Part shown: positions 44,676 to 53,296 of the stretch, piece after piece
How the letters are laid out: every line of letters begins with the position of its first letter
Numbering within the stretch: the stretch's first letter is position 1
Source: Phycisphaerae bacterium
GTDB lineage: Bacteria; Planctomycetota; Phycisphaerae; Sedimentisphaerales; Anaerobacaceae
Length of the DNA stretch: 64,000 nucleotides
Assembly: GCA_030615025.1 (NCBI GenBank)
Contig: JAUXAB010000005.1
Location: forward strand, 1-64,000
Direction of reading: 5' to 3'
Made by a program: the position numbers and the translations under genes
Notes under the pieces: generated by a model
Seen by the model: only the letters and a program-made list of their open reading frames with translations
Databases searched by the model: none
What the model was told of the DNA's origin: nothing

Positions 44676-44777
44676 CACAGATTTAACCGCGGAGCACGCA
44701 GAGAGCACAGAGAGTTTTTAGACAGGATAACAGGAAGCGCTGGGATCGAGGATAACGAGTGCGAACCCGGCTGTCTC
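44676..44777. repeat. ACCGCGGAGCACGCAGAG and GACAGGATAACAGG repeats
   Basis: Directly after the MtlD-like stop lie copies of two dispersed phrases, ACCGCGGAGCACGCAGAGAGC and TTAGACAGGATAACAGG. They end near 44737, where gene-like sequence begins. Confidence 0.45.
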
Positions 44778-44879
44778 ATGTGGTCCGATTCATTTGCAGT
44801 AATAGGCAATGAATTCTGCGAGAAGTGCTTGAAGAAAATGAGGAAAGATGCGATTTATTGGCAAGATTTCTCCTTTTAA
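44738..44879 (+). pseudogene. Remnant of a cysteine-rich protein (C-terminal fragment)
   Basis: The sequence from about 44738 to the TAA at 44877-44879 reads like a protein end: DNECEPGCLMWSDSFAVIG, then NEFCEKCLKKMRKDAIYW. It has a CxxxC...CxxC pattern that could bind zinc or a cluster. Its 5' side is cut by dispersed repeats, and no start with an RBS exists; the first ATG is at 44778. It is in the same frame as the preceding MtlD-like gene, separated by that gene's TAG. I do not recognise the parent family. Confidence 0.3.
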
Positions 44880-44900
44880 CTTTTTGCACGGAGAATAACT

Positions 44901-45992
44901 ATGGTAGGCTTAAATACAACAGTTAAAATAACCCTTGTAACAACCTCGCTTTTGTTTAGCGGTGCGACTGCTCGCAATCATATACCTTCCGTGATAGAAA
45001 TTAGCTCACGGGGGAAGTCAATCAGAGTTGGTGACCCGCTAACGTTGAAGTTACTATATAAGTTTGAGCAGCCCCAAACGTCACCGCATAATGGACAAGC
45101 TAGAAAATACTTCAGACATCATGCATATCTTGACATAGAACACGAAAACGGAGATTTTTCGACAAAAGGGTATAAACTTTTTCCGATTGATTTGAATTTA
45201 GAAGATAGTCTGGGCTTAGAATATAGCAAGTATTTTTTATGCTTCTATCATCCAGGAGAAAATAGATTTCTTTTTCCTATCCCTGGCAGGTACTCAGTCA
45301 CGGTAAGAGGGTGGCGCAATCGTTCAGAACCGTTGGATATAAGTGTCGAGCCAGCATCTAACTCTGAACAATTGGCTATAAATTTGCTCTCAGATCCAAA
45401 CGATTATCGCTTTTTAGAATATGGATCGCACGAGGACCCGGAAAAACGTCCGGAAAGAGTATCTCACCTTAAACAGGTTGTAGAGCAGTGTGAGGGTACG
45501 TTGCTGGCCAAATGGGCCGCCGCCAGATTAGGCATCGAGGAAGCCAAAGAATTGGAAGCGAAGTACCCTGCTGGCGTAGAGTTCACTGTTCAATATAGAC
45601 AAAAGAAAATAGTTGAGCCACTTGTAAGGCAGGCTCAGTTGCATCTTTCCAAAGCCCTGAGTCTTCCAGATGAATTTCCGATTCGTGAGAGGGTCCTCTA
45701 TGAACTTCCAAAGACAGAATTTATAAGGGGCAATTATAAAAAAGCATTTTCTCTGCTTGATGAGCTCGGTGCTAAATATCCAAAAGGAAAATACGGAAAG
45801 AGGGCTTCGAGCGTAAAGGAAGAACTGAAGAGATTGAAAGAGCGAGAATTAGAGCAATCCCCAAAGCCACCGCTAGGACAAGCGTCACGCCCTGCCGCAT
45901 TGACTGTTGTCGTGGCCGCCGTTGCAGTTGGCATAGTTCTCATAGGCCTAATCTTAGTCATCAAAAAAAAGGCAATTAGCCGCAGCAGATAG
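44901..45992 (+). CDS. Membrane-anchored exported protein of unknown function
   Basis: This 363-residue protein has an N-terminal signal (ITLVTTSLLFSGATA). An Ig/beta-sandwich-like region follows (about 28-150; IRVGDPLTLKLLYKF and PGRYSVTVRGW). A helical TPR-like part covers about 170-310. A single membrane helix near the C-terminus (LTVVVAAVAVGIVLIGLILVI, about 333-353) has a basic tail. It should face the periplasm, anchored at the C-terminus. I do not recognise the family. An ACGGAGAATAACT RBS precedes the ATG. Composition is AT-richer than nearby genes. Confidence 0.6.
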   Translation: MVGLNTTVKITLVTTSLLFSGATARNHIPSVIEISSRGKSIRVGDPLTLKLLYKFEQPQTSPHNGQARKYFRHHAYLDIEHENGDFSTKGYKLFPIDLNLEDSLGLEYSKYFLCFYHPGENRFLFPIPGRYSVTVRGWRNRSEPLDISVEPASNSEQLAINLLSDPNDYRFLEYGSHEDPEKRPERVSHLKQVVEQCEGTLLAKWAAARLGIEEAKELEAKYPAGVEFTVQYRQKKIVEPLVRQAQLHLSKALSLPDEFPIRERVLYELPKTEFIRGNYKKAFSLLDELGAKYPKGKYGKRASSVKEELKRLKERELEQSPKPPLGQASRPAALTVVVAAVAVGIVLIGLILVIKKKAISRSR

Positions 45993-46239
45993 TGCTATTC
46001 AAGAATCCACAGTGCTTTTCCGTGCTGTTTACAACAAAAATTCCCGGCCGAACAGATAAAATATTTCCGACTTCAAGCTCTTCATCGCCCGCTAAAGATA
46101 AAATAAATCTGTAAAATCCCTGGCCAAACCCAAAACTAAAATCCCCTATACCCCCTAAATTAACAAAATGTTAAAATAGAAACGTGCAAATTTCTGCTCA
46201 CTTTTGCTAAAAATGTGCGCATTTTTTATCATTTTTTTG
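45993..46239. other. Intergenic stretch before module C
   Basis: About 250 bp of AT-rich sequence with no gene, repeat array or clear terminator recognised. Confidence 0.4.
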
Positions 46240-46268
46240 TTGACTATTGTTTGAAAGTCTGTTAAAAT
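46240..46268 (+). promoter_or_regulatory. Sigma70-type promoter of hairpin module C
   Basis: TTGACT (46240-46245), a 17-bp spacer and TAAAAT (46263-46268). The predicted start near 46275 lies just before the first hairpin, exactly as in module B. Confidence 0.65.
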
Positions 46269-46274
46269 ACCCTC

Positions 46275-46857
46275 ATGTTTGCCGGCAGGCAAACGTAAAC
46301 CGCCAGTAGGCAAAGATATAGCGGAGAACCGCACGTTTTCGTATCAGCAGATACACGCACATAAACCACTATTTGGCAAGCAAGGCAAGGTTTTGAATTT
46401 GGGTCATTTAGATTTTGATATTGTTTCGTATTTCGTGCTTCGTATTTCGTATTTCGCCAGTCTCGGCCCCTCTACAACTGTAGAGAGCGCTTTACAAATC
46501 AGACCTTTTATGCAAAACAAAGCCAATTTCCGAAAAAGTCAAATGAACGTAAATAAGGTATTAACAAGGGATTATGAAAAAAAGACACTTGGTGAACGTG
46601 GGAAAAAACAAAGCCAAACAAACCCAATCAAAGCCAATTTCAAAAAAGCCAAAATGAACGTAACGTCTTACATAACAAAGGGATATGAAAATAAACCACC
46701 CATTCAGGCTCCGAAAAAACAAAGCCAAATTTCGAAACGACAAAAACCAGTGCAAACCTATTTACCGCAAAGGATTATGAAAAATACCGCGATTTCGGGC
46801 CCTGACAAAACAAACCCAAACAAACCCAATTTCAGAGGCAAAAAGTCGAGCTGGGGC
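46275..46857 (+). ncRNA. Candidate structured RNA, module C (hairpins plus CAAACCCAA tail)
   Basis: Hairpin 1 is GTTTGCC-GGCA-GGCAAAC (46277-46294), unrelated in sequence to hairpin 1 of module B but in the same place. Hairpin 2, GCGGAGAACCGC (46321-46332), and hairpin 3, GTATCAGCAGATAC (46341-46354), are identical to module B. The TA before hairpin 2 and the ACACG after hairpin 3 are also conserved. The C/A-rich repeat starts at 46468 after a spacer unlike that of module B. An open frame covers the area but switches phase relative to the other copies, so an RNA or mobile repeat is favoured over a protein. Confidence 0.5.
46468..46857 (+). repeat. C/A-rich CAAACCCAA repeat element, copy C
   Basis: Same order as copies A and B: a CTCTACAACTGTAGAG stem, the GTCAAATGAACGTAAATAAGG block, then CAAACCCAA and CAAAGCCAA units. 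A second diverged AAATGAACGTAACG block is near 46651. The 3' end differs (AGAGGCAAAAAGTCGAGC). Confidence 0.7.
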
Positions 46858-46992
46858 GGGAATGACAGAATCGAGCTATCGGCAATACCACACACTAATG
46901 TATCCAATATTTGTAGATTGACAATCGAGATTATTGGTTCTACACTGCTATAGTAAGTGTTTTGAAAGGATTTACTGTGGAAAGGATTAATT

Positions 46993-48066
46993 ATGGATTT
47001 TGAGCAGAATAATAATCAATCGGAGTCAATGGAACCGTCCGCCACGGGCGGAGCAGGGCAAATTCCCGGTGCCGCTGTAAGCGGGCCGACAATAGAGCCG
47101 GCGAGGAAAGGAAGCGGCTGGAGAATCTTCTGGGGCATTATTTTAGCAATGTCGATTATGGCAAATATCGCACTTGTTGCACTACTTCTAATGGTAATCA
47201 GCGTAGGTGCGGTCTTTGCGACAGGGCAAAGAGACATTTTTACTGAGGAAGTCATACAAGCCGGGCCGCGAGGAAACAAAATTGTGATAATCAAAGTGCA
47301 GGGCATAATAGATGGCTTTCAAGCTAAAAATGTGTACAGGCAACTAAAACGGGCCCGGCAGGATAAACGAGTGAAGGGATTGATTATTCGTGTAAATTCA
47401 CCAGGCGGCACGATTTCAGGCAGTGACCGAATATATAATGAAATCCGGAAGTACCGGAATGAAGCAGGCAAACCGGTCGTCGCATTTATGCAGGGAGTGG
47501 CTGCTTCAGGCGGTTATTATACATCGGTTGCATGCGATAAAATCGTAGCTGAGCAAACAACGATTACCGGCTCGATTGGCGTGATATTTGGACACTTTGT
47601 TTTACAGCAATTGTTAGAGGATAAGCTTGGTATTCAACCAGTCATCATCACCTCAGGCCCGAGAAAAGGTTGGCCCAGTATGTTCAAGCCATTTGAAGAA
47701 GAGCAGCGGCAATATGTACAAGACAGGCTAATCAACCCCGCCTTTGACAGATTCGTAGAGGTTGTTGCCGATGGAAGGCCATCGCTTACATTAAGTGATG
47801 TCAAAGACCTGGCTGACGGCGGCATTTATGGCGCCAGGGAAGCAAAAAACAAAGAGCTAATAGACGATGTGGGCTATCTCGATAAGGCAATAGAGCGTGT
47901 TAAGTCGCTGGCAAAGATTGAAAAGGCCCAGGTGGTGGAATATCGCAGGCCGTTCTCTTTGGCCGGCTTTTTGACTTTACGAAGCAAAAATATTCTAAAG
48001 TTCGACAGAGCCACGCTGTACGAGCTTAGTACGCCGCAGCTATTATATCTTTGGACTGGATATTAA
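46993..48066 (+). CDS. sppA: Signal peptide peptidase SppA (S49 family)
   Basis: This 357-residue short-form SppA has an N-terminal membrane helix at about 45-75 and a ClpP-like core. VNSPGG near residue 134 shapes the oxyanion site. Ser172 in VAASGGYY is the nucleophile, and Lys225 in SGPRKGWPS is the probable general base, matching the Ser/Lys dyad of short bacterial SppA. It degrades leftover signal peptides in the membrane, with the active site outside. AAAGGA lies 7 bases before the ATG. It follows module C directly, so transcription may come from there. Confidence 0.9.
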   Translation: MDFEQNNNQSESMEPSATGGAGQIPGAAVSGPTIEPARKGSGWRIFWGIILAMSIMANIALVALLLMVISVGAVFATGQRDIFTEEVIQAGPRGNKIVIIKVQGIIDGFQAKNVYRQLKRARQDKRVKGLIIRVNSPGGTISGSDRIYNEIRKYRNEAGKPVVAFMQGVAASGGYYTSVACDKIVAEQTTITGSIGVIFGHFVLQQLLEDKLGIQPVIITSGPRKGWPSMFKPFEEEQRQYVQDRLINPAFDRFVEVVADGRPSLTLSDVKDLADGGIYGAREAKNKELIDDVGYLDKAIERVKSLAKIEKAQVVEYRRPFSLAGFLTLRSKNILKFDRATLYELSTPQLLYLWTGY

Positions 48067-48398
48067 CGGTTGACAACGGCAAAAATGACCAAACTCGAGC
48101 CGAAGCATATCAGTAACGTGGGGTTGAAAGCTTGCGAGTCCCGCCCATCCTAAAGTCTATAAAAGGATGGGCTGGGCGAGTCTAAGGTAATCCTATTTTG
48201 TGTAAATAGAAGAGAAGAGAAGACCGAATATGACTACAAAGTGGCTCTACAAACAACTCCCTGGTCGTGTTAGCACTTTTGCTGGCGATGACGTAGCCAA
48301 TTGGGAAGCGGCTACACCTTCGCCTGGCGTCGCCAACCCGTAAGATTCTGGACAGAAGTGCAAACACACTCATTTAGGAACAGGTTTAGTAAGTTTAT
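48067..48398. other. Intergenic region with an 8-bp perfect hairpin
   Basis: GCCCATCC (48143-48150) pairs with GGATGGGC (48165-48172) around a 14-base loop; no T-tract follows. A 37-residue frame (48230-48343) with an AGAGAAGAGAAG upstream is too weak to call a gene. Confidence 0.35.
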
Positions 48399-49274
48399 TT
48401 GCCTGCAGAAGGAAAGATAGCAAGAGCACAAATCGAAATAATATATCAGGCCTGCCCTCGAGCGCAGCGAAGGGATGACGACATTCTCGTCATCAATAAG
48501 CCGAGCGGGATATCGGTCACGAAAGACCGCAGCGGTGCCGCTGAGCTTGCCGATATACTCGGCGAGCAGTTAGGGCAGCAAACACGCAGCGAGCTGCGCC
48601 TGGTCCATCGGCTCGACAAACATACCTCCGGCGTTATGATCTTAGCTAAAAACGCTGAGACGCAATCCCGATTCTCAAGTTACTTTGGGAGGCGACTGGT
48701 CAAAAAGACATACCTGGCTCTCGTAACCGGCGCAGTCTCCGGCCAGCAAGGCACGATCGATGTACCTTTGGCACAGAGTCACAAGAAGCCGGGCCTTATG
48801 TGCATCGCCCGCAAAAAAGGCAAAGAAGCGGTTACTCATTGGAAACTGCTTGCCGATTTCGGGACAGTTGCACTATTGGCTGTGGAGCCGCTAACCGGCA
48901 GGACACATCAAATTCGTGTCCATCTGCCTCACATCGGATTGCCTTTAGCGATTGACCCGTTATATGGAAATAGGCGTCCGTTATTTCTCTCGGATTTCAA
49001 AACAGACTACCGACTCGCTAAGGGCCAAACCGAGAAGCCGCTTATCGAGCGATTGACACTGCACGCTTACCAACTGTCATTCCGAGCGCAGCCGCAGGCG
49101 GAGTCGATGAATCTAATTGACAATTCCTTGAACCACCCTGTTTACTTTATCGCCAGGCTCGATAAAAAATTCGCCACAACCATAAAAATGCTCACCAAAC
49201 ACAACCCCAATGGTCTTAATGCATTTGCCAACCCCGACGATTTCTCCAAGATCGTAAACACCCAGAGATTATAA
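48399..49274 (+). CDS. RluA-family pseudouridine synthase
   Basis: The 291-residue enzyme carries the RluA signature HRLDKHTSGVMILAK with catalytic Asp73, plus INKPSGISV and PLTGRTHQIRVH. It isomerises uridine to pseudouridine in rRNA or tRNA; the target is unknown. Normally the N-terminal strand runs directly from IIY into the DDDILVINKP strand. Here eight extra residues (about 18-25, ACPRAQRR) are encoded by CCCTCGAGCGCAGCGAAGGG (48455-48474), a REP-like palindrome. It looks like an in-frame repeat insertion. Start is a TTG; no ATG lies upstream in frame near a good RBS. Confidence 0.85.
   Translation: MPAEGKIARAQIEIIYQACPRAQRRDDDILVINKPSGISVTKDRSGAAELADILGEQLGQQTRSELRLVHRLDKHTSGVMILAKNAETQSRFSSYFGRRLVKKTYLALVTGAVSGQQGTIDVPLAQSHKKPGLMCIARKKGKEAVTHWKLLADFGTVALLAVEPLTGRTHQIRVHLPHIGLPLAIDPLYGNRRPLFLSDFKTDYRLAKGQTEKPLIERLTLHAYQLSFRAQPQAESMNLIDNSLNHPVYFIARLDKKFATTIKMLTKHNPNGLNAFANPDDFSKIVNTQRL
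48455..48474 (+). repeat. REP-like palindrome inserted in the pseudouridine synthase gene
   Basis: CCCTCGAGCGCAGCGAAGGG is an imperfect palindrome similar to the GAGCGAAGCGAAGG-type dispersed repeats in intergenic DNA (for example 3170-3207). It lies in frame between two conserved beta strands. Confidence 0.45.
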
Positions 49275-49420
49275 TGATTATTTCGCTTGCTTATAATGTT
49301 TATCTGGCAGTTTTTACTTGACCGCGGTTAATTGATTATTGACTATTGACGATTTACTATTGAGTTAATAAACTACTGCCCGTAAAATGCGAGATTCGAT
49401 TCACGAGGCAAAAGACACAT

Positions 49421-50743
49421 ATGGCTGAGAAAATTGTGAGAGTTGGGCTTGTCGGCTTTGGCACCATCGGTTGCGGCGTTGCAAAGCTGATACTCGATGA
49501 GGCTGATTCAATAGCAGCTAAGACCGGCTTGCGCCTGGAACTTGCCTGCGTTGTAGATGTCGATACAGAATCTCCCCGGCCGGTAAAGCTGCCGGACGGT
49601 ATCCTGACAAACGATATAAATAGACTCCTAAATGATGACACCATTCAAATAGGTGTCGAACTGGTCGGCGGAACCGATGCAGCAAAACAGGTCCAGCTCA
49701 AAATGCTCGAGGCGGGTAAAGACGTGGTTACCGCCAACAAGGCGTTACTGGCCGAATACGGCAACGAACTCTACAAAGCCGCTTACAAAAATAACCGCTG
49801 TATTGCTTTTGAAGGTAGCTGTGCAGGCGGTATACCGATTATTTCGGCCATCCGAACGGGATTGACCGCAAACAATATCACCGCAATGTACGGCATCGTG
49901 AATGGAACGTGCAACTATATCCTCTCCGAGATGACCAGCAAAGATCAGGACTTCTCAGAGGCGCTGACTCAAGCCCAGAACAAAGGCTACGCTGAAGCAG
50001 ACCCGACGCTCGATATCAGCGGCGAGGACAGCGCTCACAAGCTGACTATCCTGGCTTCCATTGCGTTCGGGTACGAAATTGCACTCGACGATATCTTCGT
50101 TGAGGGAATTGAAGCGATTTCAAAAGCTGATATTCGCTACGGCGGCGAAATGGGTTACATCCTGAAATTGTTAGCTATCGGACAAAAAGACAAAGAGGGC
50201 AGAGTTTCACTGCGGGTGCATCCATCTTTTATTGCCAAGGATAGTCCGCTTGCCCGTGTAGACGGCCCATTTAATGCTGTCAGTATCTTTGGCAGTGCCG
50301 TCGGCCAGGTAATATACTATGGCCGGGGTGCGGGAATGATGCCTACCGCAAGTGCGGTTGTTGCGGATATTATCGATGTTGCTGTTGGCAATTCCGCTAC
50401 CACTTTTCGGCACCTGCATCTAAAACCGAGGAGCGAAATAGAGTCCCTGATAGAAAAAATCGGCAATTGTGTGAGCAGGTTCTATATCAGGGTCCTGGCA
50501 AAGGACCAGCCTGGGGTAGTGGCCAGCTATAGCAAGATACTTGGCGACCACCAGATAAGTATATCCGGCGCACTACAACACGAAGGTACTGGTCCTGATA
50601 ATACCGTCCCAGTAGTAATCACAACGCATCCCACGCAACAGAAAAATGTCACCGCCGCATTAGGCGAACTTGCAGAACTGGATGTTCTCAGCGGAAAGCC
50701 TGTCTGTATAAGAATCGTGGATATTCCAGAGGATAAGAATTGA
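49421..50743 (+). CDS. hom: Homoserine dehydrogenase
   Basis: This 440-residue enzyme has an N-terminal NAD(P) fold (VGFGTIGCGVAK at about 10-21), the catalytic region (TANKALLAEYG near 105; GIVNGTCNYILSEM near 160; GYAEADPTLDISGEDSAHKL near 190) and a C-terminal ACT domain (about 350-430) for threonine feedback. It converts aspartate semialdehyde to homoserine. Its stop overlaps the next start (TGATG), and lysC follows, making a threonine-pathway operon. No separate thrB or thrC is in the window. Confidence 0.93.
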   Translation: MAEKIVRVGLVGFGTIGCGVAKLILDEADSIAAKTGLRLELACVVDVDTESPRPVKLPDGILTNDINRLLNDDTIQIGVELVGGTDAAKQVQLKMLEAGKDVVTANKALLAEYGNELYKAAYKNNRCIAFEGSCAGGIPIISAIRTGLTANNITAMYGIVNGTCNYILSEMTSKDQDFSEALTQAQNKGYAEADPTLDISGEDSAHKLTILASIAFGYEIALDDIFVEGIEAISKADIRYGGEMGYILKLLAIGQKDKEGRVSLRVHPSFIAKDSPLARVDGPFNAVSIFGSAVGQVIYYGRGAGMMPTASAVVADIIDVAVGNSATTFRHLHLKPRSEIESLIEKIGNCVSRFYIRVLAKDQPGVVASYSKILGDHQISISGALQHEGTGPDNTVPVVITTHPTQQKNVTAALGELAELDVLSGKPVCIRIVDIPEDKN

Positions 50744-51930
50744 TGACTAAATACGCGATAATAGTTCCTGACGGTGCGGCGGATGAGCCGCTCGAGCAAT
50801 TCGGTAAAAGAACGGTACTCGAAGCCGCTGAAACGCCAAATATGGACAAAATCAGCACGCAGGGCAGGCAGGGTCTTGTCCGGACAATTCCAGAGGATAT
50901 GGAACCCGGCAGTGATGTTGCTCAAATGAGCATGCTGGGCTATGACCCGCGCACGTTTTACTCTGGCCGTGCACCAATAGAGGCGGTGGCACGCAATATC
51001 AAGTTATCCGCAGACGACTGGGTTTTCCGATGTAATCTGGTTACCATTGCCGACGGCAAAATGGCAGACCACAGTGCCGGACATATCTCCACTGAAGAGG
51101 CAAAGGCACTGATAAAAGAGTTAAACGAACATTTAGGCAATGAGAAGCTTCAGCTTTATCCGGGCGTGAGCTACCGGCACTTATTAGTTTTCAAAGGGCT
51201 GGATTTCGACGTTCAGACATATCCGCCGCACGATTGCATAGGACAGAAGATAGAAAAGATTTTGCCCCGCGGCAAAGGGGCCGAAATGCTCATCGATTTG
51301 ATGGCCCGTTCACAGCAACTTTTCAGCAATCACGACATTAACAGGGTCAGAAAAGACTTAGGCGAAAATCAGGTCAGCTCCATCTGGCTCTGGGGGCAGG
51401 GCAAGAAGGCCCAAATGGAAAATTTCCAAAAGCGATTTGGAATCAAAGGCACCACCATAACTGCTGTGGACCTGGCAAGGGGTCTGTCAAAGCTGATTGG
51501 CTTTGACCTGATAGACGTGCCGGGCGCCACCGGCTTTGTCGACACAAATTATCAGGGCAAGGCCTCTGCAGCGATAAAAGCACTCGACAAATACGACCTT
51601 GTTTTTGTCCACATAGAAGCGCCGGATGAAGCATCCCATAGCGGCAGTGCCGAGATGAAGAAAAAAGCCATCGAGCAAATTGATAAGTATATCGTAGGGC
51701 CTGTGCTTGAGGCGCTGCAAAATTACGAAAGCTGGCGAATACTTGTAATGCCGGACCATCCTACGCCGGTCTCAAGCAAGGCCCACTCATCTGAGCCGGT
51801 CCCATTCGCTATGGCAGGTGATAATATCAGCGGCATTTTGCATACGACTTTTAGCGAAGCCAATGCTGCTAAGTCAGGATTTAGAATAGATAATGGTTTT
51901 GAAATTATGGAATACTTCCTAAAAAGCTAA
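50743..51930 (+). CDS. apgM: ApgM-type phosphoglycerate mutase, candidate homoserine kinase
   Basis: This 395-residue enzyme belongs to the archaeal-type cofactor-independent phosphoglycerate mutase (alkaline phosphatase superfamily). The start YAIIVPDGAADEP carries the metal-binding Asp. The nucleophile serine region is GSDVAQMSMLGYDPR, and late metal ligands are in EAPDEASHSG and MPDHPTP. Homologs placed between hom and aspartokinase have been proposed to act as homoserine kinase, replacing ThrB. The same position here supports that role. It starts at an ATG overlapping the hom stop by one base. An annotation as mutase alone would be less informative. Confidence 0.85.
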   Translation: MTKYAIIVPDGAADEPLEQFGKRTVLEAAETPNMDKISTQGRQGLVRTIPEDMEPGSDVAQMSMLGYDPRTFYSGRAPIEAVARNIKLSADDWVFRCNLVTIADGKMADHSAGHISTEEAKALIKELNEHLGNEKLQLYPGVSYRHLLVFKGLDFDVQTYPPHDCIGQKIEKILPRGKGAEMLIDLMARSQQLFSNHDINRVRKDLGENQVSSIWLWGQGKKAQMENFQKRFGIKGTTITAVDLARGLSKLIGFDLIDVPGATGFVDTNYQGKASAAIKALDKYDLVFVHIEAPDEASHSGSAEMKKKAIEQIDKYIVGPVLEALQNYESWRILVMPDHPTPVSSKAHSSEPVPFAMAGDNISGILHTTFSEANAAKSGFRIDNGFEIMEYFLKS

Positions 51931-51999
51931 AGGGGACGTGTGTCAAAGCCGAGTTCAATAGACGAAAACGTGTAATTTAGCTTTTTAACAGGTTTAACA

Positions 52000-53241
52000 A
52001 TGGCAATAATTGTGCAAAAATTTGGTGGGACTTCAATTGCTGATGCAGAAAAGATTCGGCGGGCTGCAGAGCGGGTAATTAAAGCGGTACAAAAAGGCTA
52101 TCAGGTTGTAGTTGTGGCTTCAGCACGCGGCAAACAGACCGACCAGCTTGTTGCCGACGCTCTGGAGCTCAACCCCAATCCGCCCAGACGCGAGATGGAC
52201 CAACTGTTGAGTACCGGCGAGCAGCAGACGGTCTCGCTTTTTGCCATGGCTCTGGACGCTATGGATTACAATGCTATCAGCTTTACGGGCGGGCAAATCC
52301 GGATGATTACCGACAGTGTTCATACAAATGCAAAGATAAAAAGTATCGAAGCCGAGCGAATTCATAAGCAGCTGGACAAAGGTAAAATTGTTATTGTCGC
52401 AGGCTTCCAGGGTGTAGATGAGAATGAAAACATAACCACACTCGGCAGAGGCGGCTCAGACACAACCGCAGTTGCACTTGCCGTAGCCCTGGGAGCCGAG
52501 GAGTGCGAAATATATACCGACGTCGATGGAATCCACACGACCGACCCACGAATGTTTAAGAACGCTGCGAAAATAGAAGAGATTAGCTATGATGAAATGC
52601 TGGAGCTGGCAAGCCTTGGGGCTGGTGTTATCCATATTAGAGCCGTTGGGTTTGGTAAGAAATATGATGTCAAGATGCACATAAGAAGCAGCAGCGAAGA
52701 AAAAGAGGGAACAATAATTACTCATGAGGTGCCACAAATGGAAGGTGTAGTAGTTTCAGGAGCGACAGTACAAAAAGATATGGCCAAGATAGGTCTTGTC
52801 GGGGTCGATAACGTTCCGGGTAATGCCGCGAAAATCTTCGCCTGTCTTGCAAATGCCAGAGTGGTTGTCAATGACATCGTTCAAACCGAAGTCAGTGCCA
52901 AAAAGGCGAACCTCTCCTTTATGATTGGCGCTTCCGATTTGGCCGCCGCCAAAAAGGCCGTAGAAGAAATCAAAAACGATGTTAATTGCGAACGTATTTT
53001 CGTTCGCGACGATATTGCCGAGCTCTCCGTAGTCGGCGTGGGTATGCGAACCCATTATGGCGTCGCAGATAAGTTGTTCAGTGCCCTGGCCAAAGCCAAA
53101 ATCAATATCGATTCAATCACGACCAGTGAAATTCGCATCAGTTGCATTGTTAACAAAGACGAGGCCGAGAAAGCCCTTGAGATAGTTTGCCTTGCCTTCG
53201 AGTTAGACAAACCGGCGGAAGAACGAGGTCGTGGTTCGTAG
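52000..53241 (+). CDS. lysC: Aspartate kinase
   Basis: This 413-residue monofunctional aspartokinase has VQKFGGTS at 5-12, STGEQQTVSLFAMAL near 72, TTLGRGGSDTTAVALA near 145-160 and TDVDGIHTTDPR near 175. Two C-terminal ACT domains (about 265-400) give feedback control by lysine and/or threonine. It phosphorylates aspartate, the first step to lysine, threonine and methionine. It lies 69 bp after the apgM-type gene and is the last member of the operon. Confidence 0.94.
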   Translation: MAIIVQKFGGTSIADAEKIRRAAERVIKAVQKGYQVVVVASARGKQTDQLVADALELNPNPPRREMDQLLSTGEQQTVSLFAMALDAMDYNAISFTGGQIRMITDSVHTNAKIKSIEAERIHKQLDKGKIVIVAGFQGVDENENITTLGRGGSDTTAVALAVALGAEECEIYTDVDGIHTTDPRMFKNAAKIEEISYDEMLELASLGAGVIHIRAVGFGKKYDVKMHIRSSSEEKEGTIITHEVPQMEGVVVSGATVQKDMAKIGLVGVDNVPGNAAKIFACLANARVVVNDIVQTEVSAKKANLSFMIGASDLAAAKKAVEEIKNDVNCERIFVRDDIAELSVVGVGMRTHYGVADKLFSALAKAKINIDSITTSEIRISCIVNKDEAEKALEIVCLAFELDKPAEERGRGS

Positions 53242-53296
53242 CCTGTGTTTCGGGACCCGGCTCAGGACTGACGCTTGATGAATCACTAACCACGAA

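Noticed and set aside
46279-46953. 224-residue open frame in copy C
   Set aside because: Same reason, and its start would lie inside the first hairpin of the candidate RNA.
48230-48343. 37-residue small gene
   Set aside because: Only a weak purine-rich upstream stretch; no recognisable motif, and the opposite strand is equally open.
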